A DNA stretch of 64,000 nt from Phragmites australis (Eukaryota; Streptophyta; Magnoliopsida; Poales; Poaceae): positions 7,051,001-7,115,000 of the forward strand of contig NC_084933.1 in the NCBI RefSeq assembly GCF_958298935.1, given 5' to 3'. Below are positions 19,024-29,310 of this stretch, piece by piece. Made by a program: the position numbers and the translations under genes. The notes beneath the pieces are model-generated. The model had not been told where the DNA came from and did not search any database. It saw nothing but the letters and a program-made list of their open reading frames with translations. The first letter of the stretch is position 1. The number at the start of each line of letters is the position of its first letter.

Positions 19024-21509
19024 TGCTCGACTTCATTTTTGGATCCGTCCTGTCCATCTTAATGCTGAGTACATCCTGTCATGAATATATATGTGATCAT
19101 GAGGAGCTGAGTGTTTATATGATGATTTCCTTGCTTCATTGTACGCAACGTTATGTTTCTTTTTCTGAATGATCATTGCATTCGACATGGATTTGATCGT
19201 TTGTTGCTTTTATTGATGTAGAGTGGAATGAAATGCTGGTGCTTATTGAGAAACATTTGGATTCTGTGAGGTGTATTCATACTTCCATTGCTGGTATCTT
19301 GCAACATGTGCTTCATGGCATCCGGTTAGTTACTAGTGCTTGTTGCTGAATGCTGATATGTGTGCATGGGAGAATATAGATGGGGGAGGGTTCTGTGTAT
19401 ATCTTGTAAAATACTAAACATTTCATTTGGACTGTGAAATGCATATACATTCTGCTACATATTTAGTTGTAAAATGAACAGTTCAATTGTCAGTTGTCGT
19501 TATTGAAAGTTGAAAATAACCATAAAGATCTTTTTGGCCTAGCTATACTCATTCAGCCATTGATGCAAAACCACATCCGAATCAAGTTTAGGCTGGAGAT
19601 GTCTAAGTTGCCATGATATGAGTTCGAGTAAGATTGCTTAGAGTGTGTGTACGGTAGAAGTTTGACCTATGTATTTCTGGAGGAATTTTATTTAAGGGGC
19701 TTAGTTCACTAGGTGTTTACACTTTTGCATGTGCCTTGTTTATCGAATAAATTATACTTTTGAAAAGAACACAAAATATGTAGATCGTGTAATATAAAGA
19801 ATGTTCTTTCTGAAATTCCTCTAAAATCTGTCCATCTAAAATTGATGAGAATGGGCAGCCTACTACATACGACACCTTTTGTCTCGATGTGTTTTTCATT
19901 ATTGATGGTGGAATACTTGTAAAATTGTTATCAACCCGTTAACTTAGGGTTTTGTTAAAAAAATTGGAACAAGTACCCGGATCCAAGTCAATAAAATTGG
20001 TCCAATGAGCTTCATAGAAAAATACCAAATCCCAAGTCAGGTTGTGCTTAAAAAGACTAGCCCAACAGTTTTCATCCTAAAACCACAAGTATTCTATTTA
20101 TTTCTAAATGGTATAAAAATGTGTTCATGTTTTTTTAATAAACTATCATTTTAACAAAAATGTATTAAAAATACCGGGACACTACTGATATTTTTTTCGG
20201 ATTAGCCATATGGTCCAACAAGCTTGAAAATTTTGTGACACAGGCTACTGCCAATGAACATGTCTAGCCTGTACAGCAATTCCCCAAATTACATCCTATG
20301 ATGTATTTTGTTGCATATTACTTTGAGCCCAAACCTAAACTTTTTTTATATCCAAACATGTCGATTCTAAAAAATTCTGGACACTATTGGGATGGTTCAA
20401 AAATACGTAAGGCATCTTAAGAGATCATATGATTTGTATGCAATAAAAGGACTGTGTTAGAATTTTTTTATGGTTGTTTCTATGAGTAGAGCTAGACGGG
20501 GCTAAACTTTAAAGAGCAGGGTAATAGGGTGATAGCCGCAAAAAGTAATCAAATGGGAAGCAAACATATTCTAATGGAGCTAAGGTCCATCTCTATCACC
20601 ATTATTAAGGTTCCTTGTAGCATTGAAGTTGATTATGATAATCTCAATTGGAGGAACTGCTTTTCACACTTTTGTTGTTTGGCTAAATGTTTTTCTTTTA
20701 ATCTAGATTTTAAACAGAGATATTCATGCGTTTAACTTTTGGACAACAATTGTGTGTAGATCAACAGTTGTTAAACATAATTTATCGAAAGTTAATTTGA
20801 ACACCTTATTTAAAGCAGCTTAAAAAAGAAGGCAGCACAACAAAACACAACATGCTCAACATAGCAACAGCAAACTGACCCTAAATGCGACTCTAGATTA
20901 TTGTGAACTTTCAAGATTCAATCCATTGTTCATTCTAACTTCTAAACAATGTAAACTTTGCACAAATCTTGAAGCATTTAAGATAGAATATCCGCCTATA
21001 CTGCAAGTGGTTTTGCACTTTTTGGTTAGACCCAAAGAATTTTTTCATTTGTCGATTCTAATGTTGCGTGTTGATAGTAATAAATCTTTCAATTAGCACA
21101 ATACCATAATGCCATAATGCATTGCATTGCCACAAAACGTCACATTTTTTAAAAAACATATTAAACTAAGATTTTAGAAAATAAACCCCTACCAACTAAA
21201 TTTATCAAATATATGCCCGTTTAGCCATGCCATGGGCCGTGGTGTGGCCTAAGGGTCAGGTCTTGAAAAATTAGTGCCCAGGAGTTGGAAACCCACCAGC
21301 AAACAGGTTGGGTGGGCTAGTAGTATGAATCCTCCACTTTCAATTGCTGGAACTTGAACTTCAAACCTGTAAATTGCGACTTATTAAGTTGCAAGAATTG
21401 TGAAGTGGATTAATACATGCAAATAAATCACATCACTTCACATAATCGCATAAACTATTAAGAACAATATAGGGGTGTCAAGTAGATTAACACTTGCAAT
21501 CTTGAAGTT
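19024..21509. other. Long intergenic stretch, no gene seen
   Basis: The first few hundred bases are probably the 3' UTR of the calmodulin-binding gene (T-rich, ATGAATATATATG). The remainder is AT-rich with only short open frames and no recognised domain, RNA gene or clear transposon end. Confidence 0.5.
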
Positions 21510-21769
21510 GCAATTTTATGTGGAAATAAAATGAAGCACTACTACTGCAAAACTCACTCGCTGCAAGAGGCCCCCATCACATCCCATTTCCCGACGACGT
21601 AGCAAAGCGCCTCGCCTCCTTGTGATCAAAGGAAGCGGAAGCAAGCACACAGCGCGCAGCATTTTTTTTTTCCGCCACCTCCGTCTTCGTGAGAGAAGAG
21701 AGCCCAACTGCGATCGCACCACCACCCACCTCTCCCTCGCTTCCCCTCTTCACCGCATCCTACCTTTCC

Positions 21770-21814
21770 ATGGCCTCCCCCGGCGAACGCGAAGGAGCCA
21801 GAAGACGGCGGCCT
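21770..21814 (+). pseudogene. RPT5: RPT5 exon 1, 5' piece with start codon
   Basis: A GC-rich leader (from about 21540) leads to CCATGGCC. The frame from this ATG does not match the family. The frame encoding NAKEPEDGG, which continues into DLDFSSMSTEEIGF beyond the insertion, is offset by one base, pointing to a single-base gain in the CCCCC run just after the ATG. The piece ends with GGCCT, the left TSD of the inserted element. Confidence 0.75.
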
Positions 21815-21878
21815 TGTAACACCCTACTTTATAACTAAATATATTTTATTCAAATATGAAAAATTTTGGCAGTATTTC

Positions 21879-23337
21879 TGTCGGAGGGTTAACTCCTGTC
21901 GCAGGGATCCTGGGGGACCCCTTTTTAGAGATTCGACTGGGGGATGATCTTGAATATGTTCGTCGGAGAAATAAATGGGTATGAATGCGATGGTCGGTGG
22001 GGTGGAATGATCTAATGCGGAATGGGGTAAATGCGCTGGTGTTTAGACAGGTTCGGGCCGCACGGAGACGTAACACCCTACTCCTGTATGGATACTATAA
22101 ATACCTTGAGAATGTCCCTCAAGGATATTGCTAGTTACAAGAATGTCTGTCTATCTTAGAGCCTGGGACTCCTTATTCTTCGGTCTACACTTCTCTTCGT
22201 TACCTTGAAAACTTCTTCAGCCAAAGACTCCTTTTTCCCGAGAACTCTCTCTTTTGTCTGTGTTCTTTTCTTCTCTCTTGTTTCCGTGCTGCCGGCGGCT
22301 TTAAATACCCGCCGGCAGTAGCGTGCCCCGAACGGGAGGAGGGCACGAGTTTCAAGACACCATAAATGGAAAGGGCGTCATCATAGCCTCTGTGCGAAGT
22401 GACCGGGGGTGGAAAATACGTCCCACGTCCGGTCATCCGTTACCATAAATGCACTGGCAACGGGCGCCGTGGAGAGGGCCCACCGGGCAGCCGCGGAGCG
22501 GCCCGACGTGCCCGCCCTGTCTTGTTCTCATGCCACAGCAGCGCGGCAGACAGAACGCCTCGGCCCTTACGACGTTATCCCGAGACGGGTCGGATGGCAT
22601 GGGATGGGACCCGTGCATTCAATGACCCCACGCCTTTCTGCCAGAATGTGGCAGGAACTGACACCGAGCATGGCGGGAGCAGTTGGAGGTGACAGGCCAC
22701 GCGCGCTCTTTAAATGCAGCCTTGGGCCTTTGACTGGCTGACACCTCACCAGTGGCCCCCTCGGGGGCCACTGTCAGGGGGCTCTCTAGGTCGTCGGGGA
22801 ACCGAGTGCTCGGGGGTCACTGTTCACTTCCCCGAGCACTCTCTCCCGAGAATGCCCTTTCTTGTCCTTGGGGAACCGAATGCTCGGGGGTACTGTTCAC
22901 CTCCCCGAGCATTCTCTCCCGGGCACGCTTGTATGGATCCTCGGGGGACTGAGTGCTCAGGGGCCGCTGCACGCAGCCCCAAGCACTCTTTCCCGAAACT
23001 TCCTTCAGTGGGTCCTCGGGATACTTGGGCGCCCAGGGGGCTGCCGCTCACGGCCTCGGGCACGTTTCTCTCGGTACTTAGCTTTCCTGATCGTCGGGGG
23101 ACTCGGGTGCTCGGGGGCCACCGTATATCTTCCCGAGCACTTTCTTCCCGGCACTTAGACTTTGTAGATCATCGGGGAACTCGGGTACTCGGGGACCACT
23201 GACTGTGGCCCCGAGCGCCCTCTCCCGGGACTTAATCTTTTCTACCTCGTGGAGGAGACTCCGTGGAATGGCACCATGTGGCAGATTGCTGGCCTGGCCT
23301 CGGGATTCAGGGACCCCCGGTTCCTGATTCACCGACA
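21879..23337 (-). mobile_element. Solo LTR nested in the element B LTR
   Basis: The block begins TGTCGGAGGGTTAACTCC and ends GATTCACCGACA, flanked by perfect ATTTC TSDs (21874-21878, 23338-23342). The uninterrupted target is visible in the other LTR of element B. Minus orientation follows from a TATTTAAAG box at 22299-22307 and the usual TGTCGGTGAATCAGG start of such grass LTRs. At 22790-23235 there are about six units, 70-80 bp apart, with GTGCTCGGGGG...CCCCGAGCAC arms. No second LTR or interior remains, so it arose by LTR-LTR recombination. Confidence 0.9.
22289..22318 (-). promoter_or_regulatory. TATA box inside a perfect 10-bp inverted repeat
   Basis: The minus-strand TATTTAAAG occupies a 10-base loop (22299-22308) between arms CTGCCGGCGG and CCGCCGGCAG, which are exactly complementary. 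It is the likely core promoter of the solo LTR. Confidence 0.6.
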
Positions 23338-25389
23338 ATTTCCTCTATAGTTACGGTATAACTGACCACACAGTTCACAGGCAAACAATATATTATATAA
23401 ACAACGTAACCATGATATACATGATTACTTCTTCAAGTACAAAGCTTATTACAGCACGAACGACATACTGCCAAAAATATGGATTTCAAACATAAGTTTA
23501 GATTATCGGTATTGTGATAAGGTAGTGCGTGCAACTACCAAGTCCATCCTCAAAAAATGCACGTCAACAACCTAAGCGTATCTTAAAAAAATGAGTTAAC
23601 GGGGTGAGACAAGCTCAGCAAGTAACGACTATGAATATAAACATATCTCAACTGGTTAAGAGTATTTTAGAAACAACCATTTTTCTCACAATGGAAAGCC
23701 AAAACACATGAGTTTAAAGAGAATATCTTTCCACTTGACGAAGTATTTGTCAAGAGAATAACAACGACAATCTCCAACACAGTGTCTCACAAAATCATAG
23801 CATTTAACTTCCAGGATTCTGCATTCTTCAAATATCATATAAATGTAAGAATGCTATGATACAACTCCATTTGAGAATTTTGTGCTGGACGATGCCGACC
23901 TCTCATGCAACTCCATGTACCGGTACGAGTCACGCACGAAGGCAGTGACTGGCCTTTACCACCATATGAAATGCATAAATGCATATGTATGTATGTGAAT
24001 TGACGTCAATTCTTATATTCTTCTTTTGATGACTTGTGTTGAATAACATTGCAAATGATTCAGGTCGCCACAACATATTCAAAATCGATATAAAAGACTG
24101 AATTTAAGTTCGACGGAATGTAATATCATCCATGCTCCGAATATATTAGAGAATATTGAATACTTCGATTTTACTTGCAAAGAAGTAAGACATGAATATA
24201 AACATAGCACTAAAGTCACCCCCACATTACTTGCCTTTTACCGAAGGCGATGAAGGAATTTCGCTTAGGTACGCCCGGAAACACTACCACCTGCGCAGGT
24301 ACATTTTAGTACTAAAGCACATCTGAAACACATATAACGAGAAGCGTCAAACCTACGCCTGGAAACGTCGCATAATTATTTCAAAACATGTCGAACAGAT
24401 ATTCAAATAGCATGATTCGATGTGACATCTCCATTTCATATCCGAACTAGATCTCTCTCTCTCTCTCTAATTAAACTTTGCTGAATTAAAGGAAACGGAT
24501 ATTCGATTCAAATGTCACATTTATGCTTAAACGACGGTTATTGTAAATGAATTAGATTATTGATTACATGATCGACGAAAATTGATTCGATTCAATCCAA
24601 CCACAAACGTCTAGGAATTACCGAGGAATCACCTTCGATGGAATCGATGAGGAATCCAACAAAATTACGAAATTTCCAACTTTCTCCTCTTTTCCCTTTT
24701 CCCCTTTTTCTCCTTTTTCTTTTCTTTTCTCTTCTCCTTTTCTTTTCTCTTTCTTTTCTTTTCTTTCCTTCTTTCTCTTTTCCCTGGCTTCTTCTTCCTT
24801 GCTTCTTCTTTCTTTCTTCTTTCTTGCTTCTTCTAGCTTCTCTCTTCCTAGTTTGCTTCAGTTAGTGCACAGCGCGCGGCAGCCGGCACAAAGTACAGAA
24901 GCACGACGGCTCAACGGCGGCATGCAGCAGCACGCGGCGCGCGCGCACGGCAGGTAGACAGCAGCGCGCGGCGGCGCGACGGCGAGCAGCAGCGGCGCGG
25001 TGGTGGCGCGCGCAGGCCGGCGGCGACAGGTGGATGGCGGCGCGCGGCGACAGCACTGCGCGAGCTGGCTGGGAGAGAGAGAGAGAGAGAGAGAAAGAGA
25101 TGAGCGAGAGGCTCTGGATTAACACGAGAGGCTGGATGGATCGGGTTGAGGGTCGATCCATCCGGTATTTATCCATTTTTTTATTTTTTAAAACAACCAA
25201 CGGTCTAAATTTATTGGGCTTGCTACGGGTCATAAAGTGCTCGGAACAGACATATGAATAGCAAAATGGGTTCGTCTCGACGAGATGAACGCAACCACAG
25301 TCTCCGATCGTACATACGAGCAACGGATCAAAAAGTCAACTATTTGGTCAAATCTCTTTTTTTTTCTCTGTCAATTATCCGATATTACA

Positions 25390-25403
25390 TTCTCCCTCCC
25401 TTA
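25390..25403 (-). other. Polypurine tract of element B
   Basis: The minus strand reads AAGGGAGGGAGAA directly before the LTR start TGTAATATCGG. Confidence 0.65.
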
Positions 25404-25471
25404 AAAGAATTTGTCCCCAAATTCTACCGCTTCCATGGCAACTATGGAATGGAGGTAAAATATTTAAAAAC

Positions 25472-26529
25472 TTATGACTCACCAGTCTCAAAGAGCTCGG
25501 GATACTTCTTGCATATTTGTTCTTCAAGTTCCCATGTTGCTTCTCGTTCTGATTGATTTGTCCAAAGGACTCTCACAAACTTGATACTTCTCCTTCTCAT
25601 GACTCGCTCTGAGGAATCCAGAATGCATACTGGGTGGCACTTTACGGTCAGGTCTTTCTCTATCATGATTGATTCAACATCAATTTTATGCTCAAGGTCT
25701 CAGATATTTTCTTAGCATAGAAACATAGAAGACATTATGTACTCCACTCATTGAGTCTGGTAATTCAAGACGGTACGCCAAATTGCTTACTCGGGCTGTG
25801 ATTAGAAATGGGCCAATGTACCTCGGGCTAAGCTTTCCAGAGATACCAAAACGTACAACACCTTTGGTTGGCGACACCTTGAGAAGAACATGGTCGCCAA
25901 CTGCAAATACTAAGTCTCGTCTCCGGATAACTGCATAGCTCTTATGTCGACTCTGAGCAGTCAACAAGTTCTGATGTATTTGGTATACCTTCTCTGAGGT
26001 TTACTGGACCAAATTTGAACCAAGTAGTGATCTCTCTCCGACGGAGTCCCAACACAAAGGGGAAACACACCTTCGGCCATACAGGGCCTCAAAAGGAGCC
26101 ATCCGAATACTAGCTTGATAGCTATTATTATAAGCAAATTCTGCTAGGGCTGATGATCTTCCCAATGGCCTTTCCAAGATAAGACACAAGCACGAAGCAT
26201 GTCCTCCAAAGTCTGAATGGTCCGCTCTAATTGACCATCCGTCTGAGGGTGGAAGGCTGTGCTAAGAGAAAGTTTCGTGCCCAAGGCACTTTGCAAACTC
26301 TACCAAAACTGAGATACAAATTTAGAATCCCGGTTTGAAATGATCAACTTTGGCACACCATGCAACCTCACTATTTCCTTGATATACAAGGGAGCCAAAT
26401 CATGTGTCGAACTGGTTATCTTCATTGGGATGAAATGTGCGGATTTGGTAAGCCTATCCACGATAACCCAAATAGCATCTCTGCCTCGAGGTGAACGAGA
26501 CAACCCAACAACGAAGTTCATAGTGATAT
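25472..26529 (-). pseudogene. Integrase core, C-terminus and chromodomain, element B
   Basis: Read on the minus strand from 26529: [20 protein letters not shown], then [12 protein letters not shown] and the DSKFVSQFW acidic motif; then [20 protein letters not shown] and LYGRRC; then VGDHVLLKVSPTKGVVRFG and LSPRYIGPFLI (the GPY/F-type module); then a chromodomain FVRVLWTNQSEREATWELEE ending ICKKYPELF. Frame changes occur between the pieces. Chromodomains bias integration towards particular chromatin. The N-terminal part lies beyond the nested solo LTR. Confidence 0.85.
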
Positions 26530-26530
26530 G

Positions 26531-28255
26531 TGAAAGTGCATCTAGGCCCCATAAGTGGGTTTTGGCTTATTGATGACAAAACGATTAAGGAACTAATATG
26601 TTTATCTAAGTTATGAACAGGTTTAAGTATTAGTTGAGAAGACATATGACGTTTGACGCCCGTCGAAACGAAAGGAGAAGCAACTAAGAGTACTCAATAG
26701 GATTTAAATTCTTTTATTTTTGAAATTGAGTCTAGGATAGCCGCTCTTTTAAGAGGGTTGCATTTGATTGCTTGATTAATGTCTCAATGCTCAAGATATC
26801 CTTTAGAACCAACAAGTTGAGAGACACACTCACCCACGGACACCGGGTTAGTTCTACAAAAGTTCACTGAGTCCGGATACTCCGGTGTTCACCGGATGCT
26901 CCGGTACTCAGTATTTAGTCCGGAGTCTCCGAGGTAGACTCCGGCAGAGAGTCTCGGTTCCGATTTATTTTTGGTTGGAAAAAGACCGGAGTATCCGGTG
27001 TTCACCGGATACTCCGGTAGTTTATGGGTTTTGAGGCCGGAGTCTCCGAGGGAGACTCCGCTAGAGAGTCTCGGTTAAGTCTTTATTTTTATTGAAAAAG
27101 ACCGGAGTCTCCGGTGTTCACCGGATACTCCGGTAGGAGAATAAGTTTTAACCAGAGTTTCCAAGAGAGACTTCGGCAGGGGTGTCTCAGTTAGCATTTA
27201 ATCTTTTTGATAAAAAGACCGGAGTCTCCGATGTTCACCGGATACTCCGGTACCTGGAGAGGCCGGAGGGTCTGGCAAGTCTCTGGACTTAGTCTTTTTG
27301 AAAGCCCTGTCAGGACCGGAGACTCTGGTGTTCACCGGAGACTCCGGTTACTTAACAGAATTGTAACGACTAGTTCTGACACATTTTGTGACCATTCTGA
27401 CGCCGTTTTTGGATTTGGGGCCGGATACTCCGGTGTTCACCGGATACTCCGGTCAGGTCTGATAGAACAGTAACAGCTAGTTTTTGAGAGAGGGCTATAA
27501 ATACTCCCACACCCCATGGCATTTAAGGCTTGCTGTTGCTGGTGAACTCTAGTCTCTTTGAGCACTTTAAGAGCATTTAAAGTCCCTCCAACCACCTCTA
27601 GTGCAAAGTTTGCAAAATTTAGTGAGTTTGTGTTTGGAGAGGGTTTAAGCCACTTGAGCATTGAGTTCTTCCTCGAGCATTCGCTGTGATCATTACTCTT
27701 GAAGCTTCGTGCTTCTAGACGGCAAGGTGTTGCCCGTAGAGCACCCAAACTTTGTGGAGTGCCACGGGAAGTTTGTAATAATCTTCGAATTGAGTAAGAA
27801 AATTCTACCTTGATCTTTGTGGTCGCTAGAAGAGGATAGGGTTGTAAAAGACCCAGCTCTTTGTGAGCTCCTCAACGGAGACGTAGGCATTTCTTTGTGA
27901 GGTGGTCGAACTCCGGGATAATCTCTTGCGTTCTTATTTGTGTAATTTGCTTAATTGTGTGAATTTGTGATTCTTCATATAAATTACCCTAGTGATCATC
28001 TTACTAGTAGTAATTGTTATTTTAACTCTGTGATATCTAGTAGACCTAGCTTCAACTATAGATTCTAGCTACTTGCTTTAATTCGTAGTTGTTCTAGATT
28101 TCCTGTATAAACCGGAGACTTCGGACTAGACCGGATACTCCGGACCAGACTGGAGTATCCGACCTTCACCGGAGTATCCAACAGATTTAATCTGCTGTTT
28201 TAGTTTTAATTTTCAGAAAAACCTATTCACCCCCCCCCCCCTCTAGGCACTTTCA
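26531..28255 (+). mobile_element. Solo LTR nested in the element B integrase
   Basis: The 1725-bp block starts TGAAAGTGCATCTAGGCCCC, ends CTCTAGGCACTTTCA and is flanked by perfect ATATG TSDs (26526-26530, 28256-28260). TATAAATA at 27496 gives plus orientation. The U3 part contains six palindromes of the type CCGGATACTCCGGTG/CACCGGAGTATCCGG at about 26873, 26985, 27101, 27219, 27315 and 27420. A C12 run sits near the 3' end. It interrupts the integrase between a WKWE-type motif and MNFVVG. No coding sequence is present. Confidence 0.9.
27496..27503 (+). promoter_or_regulatory. TATA box of the nested solo LTR
   Basis: GGGCTATAAATACTCCC lies just downstream of the palindrome array and about 750 bp before the LTR end. 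Confidence 0.6.
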
Positions 28256-28260
28256 ATATG

Positions 28261-28680
28261 TTCCCATTTCCATTCTGGGATTTCCAAGGATTGCATTAAT
28301 CCTGCAGGTCTTTTATGATCAGCCTTTACTTGTTGGCAGACACCACAAGGTGCAACGTACTTAGTAATATCCACTTTCATCCTTTTTCACCAAAAATTTT
28401 GTTTTAGGTCTCGATACATTTTGGCTTCACCTGGATAAATAGTGTAAGGAGTCCGGTGAGCTTCTCTCAATATATCTATTTTCACATCTGCCTTCTGTGG
28501 TACACAAAGATGTCCTCTAAAGCGTATTGCACCATGTTCATCAACACTAAACTCTTTTGATTTTCCTGCTGAAATTCTCTTTCGAACTTCTAAGATCATG
28601 CTGTTGAGCTTCACGTACACGTTCAGGTATAGCGGATTGAATGAGCATTTGAGTTTCTTTCTGCATAGTGCTAGCAAAGC
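28261..28680 (-). pseudogene. Integrase N-terminal region, element B
   Basis: The minus strand reads GAIRFRGHLCVPQKADVKID, ILREAHRTPYTIYPGEAKMY and RDLKQNFW, the zinc-binding N-terminal region of Ty3 integrase, up to the WKWE-type motif at the solo-LTR junction. One or more stops are present. Confidence 0.75.
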
Positions 28681-28833
28681 AAAAAGATATCCCCATCCGA
28701 TCCAAGTCTGAATGTAGGGACATTATTGCTTTAGGTACACCTATTCTGCTAAGGCGTTAGCTACTACATTTGCCTTTCTGGGATGATACTGAATCGTCAG
28801 ATCATAGTCTTTGATTAAGTCTAACCATCTTCG

Positions 28834-29310
28834 CTATCTCAAATTCAGATCTCTTTGAGTGAAAATGTACTTGAGACTCTTATGATCAGTGAAAATATCA
28901 CATGACTCGTCATACAGGTAATACCTCCAACTCTTCAAGGCAAAAACCACTACAACCAATTCTAAGTCATGAGTGGGATAATTTTGTTCATGAGTTTTCA
29001 ATTGTCTGGAAGCATATGCAATTACTCGACCTTGTTGCATAAGCACACAGCCAAGTCCAATTCGGAAAATATCGGTGTAGACTGCGAAACGCTTGCCACT
29101 CTCGGGCAAAGCCAGAATGGGAGCGTTCACTGACTTATTCTTCAAAGTTTGGAAATTGCTCTCACATTCATCAGTCCATACAAATGGAACACACTTCTGA
29201 GTAAGTCTAATCATAGGCTTTGTAATAAAAGAAAAACCTTGTATAAAATGTCAGTAATGGCCAGCGAATCCAAGAAAACTCCGAATCTCTCTTACATTGG
29301 ATGGTCTTTA
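28834..29310 (-). pseudogene. RNase H and end of reverse transcriptase, element B
   Basis: On the minus strand a short IRSFLGFAGHY piece (RT thumb/connection, followed by a stop) leads into [18 protein letters not shown], then [40 protein letters not shown] and [20 protein letters not shown]. The first RNase H acidic residue is kept in YTD, but the usual YTDAS is YTDIF. The catalytic reverse transcriptase motifs upstream are not found. Confidence 0.8.

Larger units (their letters stand above)
21815..25389 (-). repeat. 3' LTR of element B, interrupted by a solo LTR
   Basis: It aligns with 32016-34102; removing the 1459-bp solo LTR and one TSD leaves about 2.11 kb. It contains a CT-rich tract (24680-24850), GC-rich sequence (24870-25070), a GA repeat (25072-25096) and a minus-strand TATA-like GATAAATACC near 25163. 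Scattered differences from the other LTR show the insertion is not recent. Confidence 0.85.
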
